From positions 1 to 9,447 of the forward strand of contig JALRJD010000277.1 of NCBI GenBank assembly GCA_023255165.1: a stretch of 9,447 nucleotides of DNA, read 5' to 3'. This document shows positions 1 through 6,254 of the stretch, in pieces. The translations under genes and the position numbers were made by a program. Source of the DNA: Porticoccaceae bacterium (GTDB taxonomy: Bacteria > Pseudomonadota > Gammaproteobacteria > Pseudomonadales > Porticoccaceae). Each line of letters begins with the position of its first letter. Position 1 is the first letter of the stretch. The notes under the pieces were generated by a model, which made no database searches, had not been told where the DNA came from, and was given only the letters and a program-made list of their open reading frames with translations.

Positions 1-102
1 ATCGTCTGTGTCGCCGATATACATGCCGGGGCGCTTACGCACCGCATCAAGGCCTTTTAGAACCTTGATACTCGAAGAATCGTAATTCTGTTCGTCAGTC
101 AT
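1..102 (-). CDS. gyrB: DNA gyrase subunit B, N-terminal fragment (gene runs off the left edge)
   Basis: Only the first 34 codons are present. The ATG is at 102-100, and the peptide starts MTDEQNYDSSSIKVLKGLDA and continues to VRKRPGMYIG at residues 21-30. That last motif is the conserved start of the GHKL ATPase domain in GyrB and ParE. GyrB with GyrA introduces negative supercoils, using ATP. The position directly after recF in a dnaA-dnaN-recF-gyrB series favours GyrB over ParE. A short purine-rich site, AGAGG, lies four bases before the ATG. The 102-bp gap to recF holds a small hairpin (151-165) but no clear terminator, so co-transcription with recF is likely. An own promoter in the gap cannot be excluded. 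Confidence 0.95.
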   Translation of the reverse strand, partial: MTDEQNYDSSSIKVLKGLDAVRKRPGMYIGDTDD

Positions 103-204
103 AAAACCTCTGTTTCTCTTTTTAAATCAGTGAGTTACCAATCATTCACTCAGCTTTTCAAGCTGCTTTCAATGTATCTTGGTGCGCGACCTGCATCATC
201 CGCG

Positions 205-1293
205 CTAACCAGCTGATGCGGTGCCATGTTCCATGTGGAACATTGCGTGAGGTACCGTTTCTACCAAAGCCCTAAAATCCTGCTTATCGACACCGGTAAT
301 AAAGTATTGGCAGCCAAGATCATTTAAATATGAGATCACCTGCCCGCGATGCTGATAATCCAGCTCCGCAGGGAGATCATCAAGCAAGAACAAGCAGGAC
401 TCGCCCGACCTTTCCCGATAATGATCCGCCTGCGCCAGCTTCAGCGCGTAAACCAGTAACTTTATCTGCCCTCTCGACAGATGGTCCGCCGCGGGCTGAC
501 CATCCACCTTAATTTTTATATCCGCCCGATGAGCACCATGATTGGTCGACCTGGTGGCAATATCCCGAACCTGATCATGGCTGTATATCTCGGCCAGCGT
601 GCGGCTCTCATCCCAACCGCAGTAATACTCAAAGCTTACCCGCCCCAACCCATCAAAGGCGCCGACAGCCCGCTCCAACTGACCTGCGAGGCCATTGAGA
701 TAGGCGCGCCGGTAGTGGGTAATTTGCTCACATAACGGGATTAACTCAGCCGTCCAGGTGCGCAATAAATCCTGATCTATTCTACCATGGCGAAGCAGTT
801 GATTGCGCTGTTTTAGCGTTTTTTGAAAGCGTCGCCAAAGATCGGTGTAACCATGTTCCACGTGGAACACACCCCAATCCAGAAACTGGCGCCGCTGCAG
901 CGGACCGCCCTCCAGAAGCATAAAACTGTGGGCATCTATTAACTGAAGGGGCAGCTCCGACACCAGCTGAACTGCGGACTGCAGTGCCCGGCCATCAACC
1001 CGTGCCTCAAACTGACCTTTTGCCGTGCGCCGAATACCCAGTTGGTGACTGGCCCCGGTCTGCTCGTGGGTAAGGCGCGCGGAGACAACCAGCTCGTCAG
1101 CATCATTATTCACCACCACGCGCAAATCGCGGTGGCGAAAAGACCGACCGCGACCAAGCATGTAGATGGATTCAAGGAAACTGGTTTTGCCGCTGCCATT
1201 AGCGCCATAAATAATATTGGCTTGAGGGTGGCAGGCCGCGCGGACAGCCTCCAGGTTTCTGACCTGAAAGATGTCCAATTGCGAGAGATACAC
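205..1293 (-). CDS. recF: RecF, DNA replication and repair ATPase
   Basis: The product is 362 residues, the usual RecF length. RecF is an SMC/ABC-like ATPase that acts with RecO and RecR to load RecA at single-strand gaps and stalled forks. Visible signatures are Walker A GANGSGKT at 30-37, the ABC-type signature LSRGQIKLL at 272-280 and Walker B LFLLDDLPAELD at 301-312. The N-terminus aligns with the known RecF start (QVRNLEAV). The start codon is GTG at 1293; no in-frame ATG, GTG or TTG lies between it and the dnaN stop, and no good Shine-Dalgarno precedes it. Coupling to dnaN, 45 bp upstream, is therefore plausible. A weak hairpin (about 1317-1340) sits in that gap. Two parS-like palindromes are embedded in frame and encode the repeated peptide FH(V/M)EHG at 143-148 and 352-357. 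Confidence 0.97.
   Translation of the reverse strand: MYLSQLDIFQVRNLEAVRAACHPQANIIYGANGSGKTSFLESIYMLGRGRSFRHRDLRVVVNNDADELVVSARLTHEQTGASHQLGIRRTAKGQFEARVDGRALQSAVQLVSELPLQLIDAHSFMLLEGGPLQRRQFLDWGVFHVEHGYTDLWRRFQKTLKQRNQLLRHGRIDQDLLRTWTAELIPLCEQITHYRRAYLNGLAGQLERAVGAFDGLGRVSFEYYCGWDESRTLAEIYSHDQVRDIATRSTNHGAHRADIKIKVDGQPAADHLSRGQIKLLVYALKLAQADHYRERSGESCLFLLDDLPAELDYQHRGQVISYLNDLGCQYFITGVDKQDFRALVETVPHAMFHMEHGTASAG
227..242. promoter_or_regulatory. parS-like site with one substitution
   Basis: TGTTCCATGTGGAACA differs from the perfect parS at 854-869 by a single C-to-T change at the central CACGTG. Both half-site arms, TGTTCCA and TGGAACA, are intact. It lies in the last codons of recF (351-356), in the same reading frame as the upstream copy. 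Chromosomal parS sites often occur as several copies with one or two mismatches, so binding by ParB is likely but may be weaker. Confidence 0.7.
854..869. promoter_or_regulatory. parS centromere site (ParB binding), perfect palindrome
   Basis: The 16-mer TGTTCCACGTGGAACA is a perfect inverted repeat and matches the parS sequence known from Pseudomonas chromosomes. The Bacillus consensus TGTTTCACGTGAAACA differs at two positions. ParB binds parS, spreads as a CTP-dependent clamp and recruits SMC and ParA for origin segregation. Chromosomal parS sites cluster near oriC, which fits this location. It lies inside recF codons 142-147. No parA or parB is in the window. Confidence 0.9.
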
Positions 1294-1338
1294 GAGACTA
1301 GCGGCGCAGGCTGCTGAAAGAGAGTAAAGGCTCTCCTT

Positions 1339-2439
1339 TTACAGCCGCATTGGCATAACAACATAAACCGCCGAACCGTCAGCGGCATCTTCGACCAGCG
1401 CACTACTGCTGGAGTCGGAGAGAGTCAGGCGCACAGACTCCCCTTTGAGAACATTCAACACATCGAGCAGATAACTGACATTAAAGCCAATCTCCAGCTC
1501 ATCGCCCACATAGTCCACGCCAACCTCTTCCTCAGCTTCTTCCTGCTCAGGATTGTTAGCCACCATTTTGATAGCGCCGTTTGACAACACAATGCGAACA
1601 CCGCGGTACTTTTCATTGGATAGAATAGCGGTGCGACCAAAGGCCTGCTTGAGCTCTGCGCGATCGCCCGTCACCAGCTTGTCGCCACCTTTGGGCAATA
1701 CACGATCATAATCAGGGTACGCACCGTCGACCAGTTTGGAAGTAAAGCAGTAATCCGTGCCGTTGACGCGAATATGATTGGAACCCATTGCAACTCGAAC
1801 CACACCCTCGTCGGCAACCAGACGCGATAACTCCATCACGCCTTTGCGTGGGAGAATAGCCTTGATCAGTTCAGGCACCTCAATAGCGCAGTCAGCATCA
1901 CAGAGCGCCATGCGATGACCGTCGGTGGCCACTGCACGCAGTTTGTTGGCACTGACCTCCCAGAGCATACCATTGAGATAGTAACGGACGTCCTGCTGCG
2001 CCATGGCAAACGAGGTGGCATCGATCAGATGCTTTAATGTCGCTGCATCGACATCGAATTCAATATTGTTTTCACCGCTATCCGTGGAGGGAAATTCGTT
2101 GGCCGGCAGCGTCGCCAGCGTAAAACGGCTGCGACCACTGACCACCTGGGCCTTGCCATCGCTGCTGGAAAAAGTGAGATTGGCTCCATCCGGCAGAGAG
2201 CGACAGATATCGAGCAGTTTACGCGCCGACACAGTGACTTCACCCGCCTCGTCCGCGCTGGCCACATCCGCACTGCCGACAATTTCCACCTCAAGATCGG
2301 TGCCGGTCACAGACAGACGCGAACCCTCGAGGGAGAGCAGAACATTGGACAAAATAGGCAGCGTCTGGCGTCTCTCGACCACACCGACAACCAGCTGTAA
2401 TGGCTTAAGCAATACTTCACGGGAAAGGCTAAATTTCAT
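1339..2439 (-). CDS. dnaN: DNA polymerase III beta subunit (sliding clamp)
   Basis: The product is 366 residues, the same length as E. coli DnaN. Two subunits form a ring around DNA that tethers Pol III and other polymerases, ligase, MutS/MutL and Hda. It starts MKFSLSREVLLKPLQLVVGV, and typical beta-clamp segments follow: TLPILSNVLL near 26-35, NEFP near 114-117 and YLNG near 154-157. The C-terminus VMPMRL contributes to the hydrophobic pocket that binds clamp-binding motifs. The start is ATG at 2439; GGAG lies about 13 bases upstream, a somewhat long spacing. It sits 158 bp after dnaA. I found no DnaA box in that gap, unlike lineages where dnaA-dnaN is an origin. It is probably expressed with dnaA and recF. 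Confidence 0.98.
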   Translation of the reverse strand: MKFSLSREVLLKPLQLVVGVVERRQTLPILSNVLLSLEGSRLSVTGTDLEVEIVGSADVASADEAGEVTVSARKLLDICRSLPDGANLTFSSSDGKAQVVSGRSRFTLATLPANEFPSTDSGENNIEFDVDAATLKHLIDATSFAMAQQDVRYYLNGMLWEVSANKLRAVATDGHRMALCDADCAIEVPELIKAILPRKGVMELSRLVADEGVVRVAMGSNHIRVNGTDYCFTSKLVDGAYPDYDRVLPKGGDKLVTGDRAELKQAFGRTAILSNEKYRGVRIVLSNGAIKMVANNPEQEEAEEEVGVDYVGDELEIGFNVSYLLDVLNVLKGESVRLTLSDSSSSALVEDAADGSAVYVVMPMRL

Positions 2440-2597
2440 GGTAACTTTTTATCTCCAGCACTGTTTAATGGCTCTTGCTAACGTCTTGTAACGCTCCGCG
2501 ATCCTGTTTACGCAGTCTCATCCTGCGGTTTACATTCAACTCGGCACCCGGTTTTGAGGCGATGGCCAAGCAGAAAAAATCGGTAACCTGTTGATTT

Positions 2598-4136
2598 TTA
2601 ACTGGAAAGTGTTCTATAGAGGTTTTTTAAATCGCGCTCCACTTCCCGGTCAGTAGCTTCCAGTTCTTTCACCTTGCGGCACGCATGCAACACTGTTGTA
2701 TGGTCGCGACCGCCAAATGACTCGCCGATCTCCGGAAGGCTGTAATTGGTCAATTCCTTGGCCAGCGCCATCGCCACCTGACGTGGCCGTGCAACGGAGC
2801 GGCTGCGGCGCTTTGAGAGCAGGTCGGACATCTTCAGCTTGTAGTAGTCCGCCACCACTCTTTGAATGTTGTCTATGGTAACCAGCTTGTCTTGCAGCGC
2901 CAACAAATCTTTCAGCGATTCACGAATTAAATCGATATCAATAACACGGCCACTAAACTGCGCATGGGCCATCACCCGCTTGAGCGCACCTTCCAGCTCG
3001 CGCACATTTGAGCGGATACGCTGGGCGATAAAAAACGCCGCATCGCGAGACAGATCCATACCCACCTGCTCCGCCTTGTTAATCAGAATCGCGACCCTGG
3101 TCTCCAGCTCCGGCGGCTCAACAGCTACGGTCAAACCCCAACCAAAACGGGACTTGAGACGCTCCTCAACACCGTCGATCTCCTTGGGGTAGCGATCACA
3201 GGTTAGGATCATCTGCTGACCGCGCTCCAACAGGGCGTTGTAGGTGTGGAAAAACTCTTCCTGGCTGCGATCTTTCCCCGCAAAGAATTGAATATCATCA
3301 ATCAACAGCGCGTCCACCGACCGATAGAACTGCTTGAATTCATCGATCGCCTTAAGCTGCAGGGCCTTGACCATATCCGCCACAAAGCGCTCAGAATGAA
3401 GATAGACAATTTTGGCGTCTGGCTTGCGCTCGCGCAGGGCATTGCCCACAGCGTGCATCAAGTGGGTTTTACCCAGACCAACACCACCATAGATAAACAG
3501 CGGGTTGTAGGAACCACCGGGGTTCTCGGCCACTTGCTGGGCTGCCGCCAAGGCCAGCTGATTTGATTTGCCCTCGACAAAACTGTCGAAGGTAAAAGCG
3601 CTATTGAGGTTGCTTTTAAGACTGTGCTCGGCGGCTGAGGTAATAATTGTCGGCGCACGAACTGGCTCTACAATCCAGCTATCCTGTCGCATATCCTGGC
3701 CGGCAAAATGGGATGACTGTGATAGCGCGGGTGATTCAACAGGCGAATCAGGCCCATAGTTAGTGTCTGGTGGTGAAATCAACGCGGTCGAGCCGCTATG
3801 ACCATTGGTTCGAGGCAACCCATGGTCTTTAAACGCCGGTGCTTTCTCAGCCTGCGCGACCACCGCCACCGCACATTGACCGGCATCAAACTGGGCGAAC
3901 AGCTGCTCAATACGAGCAAGAAATTTACTCTGCACCCAGTCTTCAATAAAGCGGTTCGGCGCCACCAGCTGAACACGCTGACGGTAGCCGGGAAGACCCG
4001 CATCAAGCGCCGCATCACCACTGTATAGCTGAGCCCGCAAAGGCCTGATCCAGGTATTGAACTGCTGTGCCGGAAGCTCGCCACTCAACTGTCTGGTGCA
4101 ATTCGCCCACAGGGTCTCCAGACCGGATTCATCCAT
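2598..4136 (-). CDS. dnaA: Chromosomal replication initiator protein DnaA
   Basis: The product is 512 residues from the chosen ATG at 4136. Domain I starts with LETLWANCTRQL (6-17) and matches the DnaB/DiaA-interaction domain. A low-complexity linker, domain II, spans about 95-175. The AAA+ domain has Walker A GGVGLGKTH at 217-225, Walker B LLIDDIQF at 277-284 and a box VII arginine finger in RLKSRFGWG (R330). The domain IV helix-turn-helix carries the DnaA signature GGRDHTTVLHACRKV at 475-489, which reads TTATNCACA boxes. The frame stays open 44 codons further to a TTG at 4268. I prefer 4136 because domain I homology begins there and GGTGAG lies six bases before the ATG. Two perfect DnaA boxes upstream (4527, 4661) could serve origin function, autoregulation or both. 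Confidence 0.97.
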   Translation of the reverse strand: MDESGLETLWANCTRQLSGELPAQQFNTWIRPLRAQLYSGDAALDAGLPGYRQRVQLVAPNRFIEDWVQSKFLARIEQLFAQFDAGQCAVAVVAQAEKAPAFKDHGLPRTNGHSGSTALISPPDTNYGPDSPVESPALSQSSHFAGQDMRQDSWIVEPVRAPTIITSAAEHSLKSNLNSAFTFDSFVEGKSNQLALAAAQQVAENPGGSYNPLFIYGGVGLGKTHLMHAVGNALRERKPDAKIVYLHSERFVADMVKALQLKAIDEFKQFYRSVDALLIDDIQFFAGKDRSQEEFFHTYNALLERGQQMILTCDRYPKEIDGVEERLKSRFGWGLTVAVEPPELETRVAILINKAEQVGMDLSRDAAFFIAQRIRSNVRELEGALKRVMAHAQFSGRVIDIDLIRESLKDLLALQDKLVTIDNIQRVVADYYKLKMSDLLSKRRSRSVARPRQVAMALAKELTNYSLPEIGESFGGRDHTTVLHACRKVKELEATDREVERDLKNLYRTLSS

Positions 4137-4267
4137 CAATTGCTCACCGTTAGTCAGGCTCAACGCCCCAGACTCAGAAAATGGGTTTAGTTCCACTGTT
4201 TTTGCTTCTCGATTCAATTCCAACCCCAAAGGCACGCAGCAAAGAGGATCCGAGCTGCGGCTAACCA

Positions 4268-4287
4268 AAACAGGTTCAAACCTGTTT
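4268..4287 (-). other. Inverted repeat in the dnaA leader
   Basis: AAACAGGTT (4268-4276) and AACCTGTTT (4279-4287) form a perfect 9-bp inverted repeat with a 2-bp centre, about 130 bp before the dnaA ATG. Read on the minus strand it is a hairpin followed by TTTTGG, which is a short U-tract. It could be an operator half-site pair or a weak attenuator in the dnaA leader. A two-base loop is too tight, so as RNA the inner pairs would have to open. Its role is unknown. Confidence 0.4.
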
Positions 4288-4526
4288 GTGCTTACCCGTT
4301 CTTAATTTTTTTTGTTTTTCTATTTGTATCTGTTGTCGCTCAATGTCGTTTTCGTCGGTAATAGCCGCTGGTAACACCCAGGGTGCAACAATCCCCTCAG
4401 AAATCCCCCCGACCGCTTATATAAAATCATAAAGTCGCTTCTTAAAACTCTTATTGAACCATGTGTTAAAACATGTATTAAAGCAATCCCGCGGCGGGAC
4501 GTCGATTCTATACGGCTGAAATCAAT

Positions 4527-4535
4527 TTATCCACA
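4527..4535 (+). promoter_or_regulatory. DnaA box, perfect consensus
   Basis: TTATCCACA is an exact match to the strong E. coli-type DnaA box. A weaker candidate, TGTGGACAC (two mismatches, opposite strand), follows at 4545-4553. The box sits 25 bases from the start of the A+T-rich core and faces the box at 4661-4669. Confidence 0.85.
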
Positions 4536-4660
4536 CCGGAAAACTGTGGACACTTTCAACAAAAATTAAAAAAATGTTTTATTTCAACAGGTTAAAGAAT
4601 ATCAAATTTTTTGTTATTAACAGGGAAAGGAATATTTTTGATCAATATTTAACCAACATC

Positions 4661-4669
4661 TGTGGATAA
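4661..4669 (-). promoter_or_regulatory. DnaA box, perfect consensus
   Basis: TGTGGATAA is the exact reverse complement of TTATCCACA. One-mismatch relatives of the relaxed consensus TTATNCACA lie next to it: TTATTAACA at 4614-4622 (plus) and TGTATATAA at 4672-4680 (minus). With the box at 4527 it flanks the A+T-rich core. Confidence 0.85.
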
Positions 4670-4748
4670 GATGTATATAACCAGTACAAAACCAGTGTTT
4701 TAAGTAACAGATTTCAAGTCGGTTTTAATTTGTGTTGCGGAGCCTTTC

Positions 4749-4786
4749 TGGAAGGTGACCAAAGCAGAAAAACAGGTCACTTTCCA
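4749..4786 (-). terminator. Possible mnmE 3' hairpin
   Basis: TGGAAGGTGACC (4749-4760) can pair with GGTCACTTTCCA (4775-4786) as a 12-bp stem with a 14-base loop. On a plus-strand transcript the one imperfect pair is G-U; on the minus-strand (mnmE) transcript it is a C-A mismatch. The right arm is the left copy of the tandem repeat, and the other copy can form the same stem with a longer loop. No U-tract follows on the minus strand, so efficient intrinsic termination is doubtful. Confidence 0.3.
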
Positions 4787-4804
4787 ATCAGGTCACTTTC
4801 CAAT
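4773..4804. repeat. Perfect tandem duplication of 16 bp over the mnmE stop codon
   Basis: CAGGTCACTTTCCAAT occurs at 4773-4788 and again, with no gap, at 4789-4804. The right copy contains the last codons and the TGA of mnmE (stop at 4795-4793). The left copy is just beyond the gene, so the MnmE C-terminus CIGK is unaffected. It looks like a simple replication-slippage duplication. Confidence 0.95.
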
Positions 4805-6172
4805 ACAGAAGGATGAAAAGATGCGCCCCAACAGATCGTCGGAGGTAAAACTGCCGGTAATCTCGGAGAGATAATTTTGTGCCTGCCTGAGGTCCTCGGC
4901 CAATAATTCGCCGGCACCATTGGCGCTCAGTTGCCGCTGTCCAGTAACAACCAATTCAAGGGCATTTTCCAGCGCGGCAAGATGGCGCCGACGGGCCGAA
5001 AACAACCCCTCCTCACGGCCCTCAAAACCCATACTGGCCTGCAGATGCTCAACCAACCCTTCAATACCGATTTTGGTTTTCGCGGAAATCGCAAAGCTGT
5101 CAACTGCTTGGGCTGAATTGCTGGCGGCCAATCTGCCCGGTGTATGACCGGACTGATCAATTTTATTGAGCACCAGGGTAATTGGCTGTTGTGCATCGGC
5201 AAAACGTTCGAAGTAGTCAGGCCAGATGGCGCGTAGATCCGGGTTTTCCGTTTCGCAGGCATCGACCAGAAACAGCACCAGATCGGCCTGTTCAATCTCA
5301 CACCAAGCGCGCCGAATCCCCTCCTGCTCGACCATATCATCACTGTCACGCAGCCCGGCAGTATCGACAATATGGAGCGGCATGCCGTCGAGGCTGATTG
5401 TCTCGCGCAACACATCGCGCGTTGTGCCAGCCTGCGGCGTAACAATCGCCGCTTCACGACCGGCCAGCGCATTTAACAGGCTGGATTTACCGGCATTGGG
5501 TTTGCCCGCCAGCACAACCGTCATACCATCCCGCAACAATGAGCCCTGCTGCGCTTTGTTGAGTGTTGCCGCAAGATCCTGCGTCAACGTGGCGAGGTTG
5601 TCCGCCAGCCGCTGATCAGCAAGGAAATCAATCTCCTCCTCCGGAAAATCAATTGCCGCTTCGACATAGATGCGAATATTGATCATCCGCTCGACCAGTT
5701 CGTTGATCAATCTGGAAAAATCCCCCTGCAGCGAGCGCACCGCACTCCGCGCCGCCTGCAGGGATGAGGCATCGATTAAATCGGCAATCGCTTCAGCCTG
5801 GGCCAGATCCAGCTTGTCATTGAGAAAGGCTCTCTCGCTGAATTCCCCTGGGCGCGCCGGGCGCGCACCCAGCTCGACGCAGCGCTTAACCAGTGCATCG
5901 AGAATAATCGGGCCACCATGGCCCTGCAGCTCAAGCACATGCTCACCGGTAAAAGATGCCGGCGCAGGAAAATAAATCGCCACCCCCTCATCCAGAATCT
6001 CGCCATCCGCGGCCAAAAACTTGCTGTAGGTCGCCTGACGTGGCAACAACGCTCTACCGGTTATAGCCTGGGCAAAGGGTGTGATATCAGCAGCGGACAG
6101 GCGCACAATGCCAACACCGCCGCGCCCTGGTGGTGTCGCAATCGCAACAATACTGTCAGTGTGGTTTTGCAC
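4793..6172 (-). CDS. mnmE: tRNA modification GTPase MnmE (TrmE)
   Basis: The product is 459 residues (E. coli 454). With MnmG it forms 5-(carboxymethyl)aminomethyluridine at the wobble position (U34) of several tRNAs, using a tetrahydrofolate derivative and GTP. The N-terminal folate-binding domain begins with the conserved IATPPGRGGVGIVRLS (11-26). A helical domain surrounds an inserted G domain: G1 GKPNAGKS at 223-230, GTTRD at 249-253, G3 DTAGLR at 270-275, G4 NKID at 336-339 and SAK at 363-365. The C-terminal CIGK (456-459) carries the catalytic cysteine. The start is GTG at 6172; an in-frame TAA one codon upstream rules out a longer protein. A strong terminator ends only 16 bases before this start, which raises the question of how the gene is expressed. 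Confidence 0.97.
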   Translation of the reverse strand: MQNHTDSIVAIATPPGRGGVGIVRLSAADITPFAQAITGRALLPRQATYSKFLAADGEILDEGVAIYFPAPASFTGEHVLELQGHGGPIILDALVKRCVELGARPARPGEFSERAFLNDKLDLAQAEAIADLIDASSLQAARSAVRSLQGDFSRLINELVERMINIRIYVEAAIDFPEEEIDFLADQRLADNLATLTQDLAATLNKAQQGSLLRDGMTVVLAGKPNAGKSSLLNALAGREAAIVTPQAGTTRDVLRETISLDGMPLHIVDTAGLRDSDDMVEQEGIRRAWCEIEQADLVLFLVDACETENPDLRAIWPDYFERFADAQQPITLVLNKIDQSGHTPGRLAASNSAQAVDSFAISAKTKIGIEGLVEHLQASMGFEGREEGLFSARRRHLAALENALELVVTGQRQLSANGAGELLAEDLRQAQNYLSEITGSFTSDDLLGRIFSSFCIGK

Positions 6173-6189
6173 GGTTTAGCACCAGGATA

Positions 6190-6214
6190 AAAAAGGCCCT
6201 CGAGGGGCCTTTTT
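6190..6214 (-). terminator. Rho-independent terminator after yidC (bidirectional form)
   Basis: A 10-bp perfect stem pairs 6190-6199 (AAAAGGCCC core) with 6205-6214 (GGGCCTTTT core) around the 5-base loop TCGAG. On the minus strand it is followed by a run of six T (6194-6189). The A-tract on the other side would make it work on the plus strand too. It lies 40 bp after the yidC stop and should end the rpmH-rnpA-yidD-yidC transcript. Confidence 0.9.
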
Positions 6215-6254
6215 GTTGTCGATCGTTTGTCTTGTTATGGTAACCATTCTGGCT

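Larger units (their letters stand above)
4137..4792. other. dnaA upstream region, candidate oriC or dnaA control region
   Basis: This 656-bp stretch between mnmE and dnaA has no convincing gene; 4137-4268 is merely open in frame with dnaA. It holds the leader inverted repeat (4268-4287), an 11-bp palindrome CACCCAGGGTG (4375-4385) and a GC-rich inverted repeat CCCGC-G-GCGGG (4488-4498). Two perfect DnaA boxes point toward each other at 4527 and 4661. Between them, 52 of the 60 bases at 4561-4620 are A or T, a good duplex-unwinding candidate. A near-match to the IHF consensus lies at 4600-4612. Only one GATC (4640-4643) is present, so there is no Dam/SeqA cluster. The minus strand contains TATATAAG near 4419-4426, a possible dnaA -10 element, but without a good -35. 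Boxes plus an AT-rich core are what an origin needs, yet the same boxes could only autoregulate dnaA. Confidence 0.55.

Noticed and set aside
2003..2491. 162-codon plus-strand open frame antisense to dnaN
   Set aside because: It is fully explained as a shadow of dnaN, whose 366-residue product matches the family end to end. The antisense product resembles nothing I know.
2440..2600. dnaA-dnaN gap as an origin, and an A/T-only hairpin at the dnaA stop (2575-2599) as a terminator
   Set aside because: I found no TTATNCACA match in the gap. The hairpin is a 7-bp stem made almost only of A-T pairs with an 11-base loop, too weak to call.
4137..4268. 44-residue N-terminal extension of DnaA from a TTG
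   Set aside because: Domain I homology begins at the ATG at 4136, which has GGTGAG just upstream, whereas the TTG has no ribosome site. Kept only as a low-interest finding.
4375..4385. Palindrome CACCCAGGGTG upstream of dnaA as a regulator site
   Set aside because: It is short, single and matches no operator I can name. It is mentioned only as part of the region description.
4269..4792. Enteric-type oriC with clustered GATC sites and SeqA control
   Set aside because: Only one GATC occurs in this segment, and one in 8793-9447, so the Dam/SeqA mechanism of E. coli has no sequence support here.
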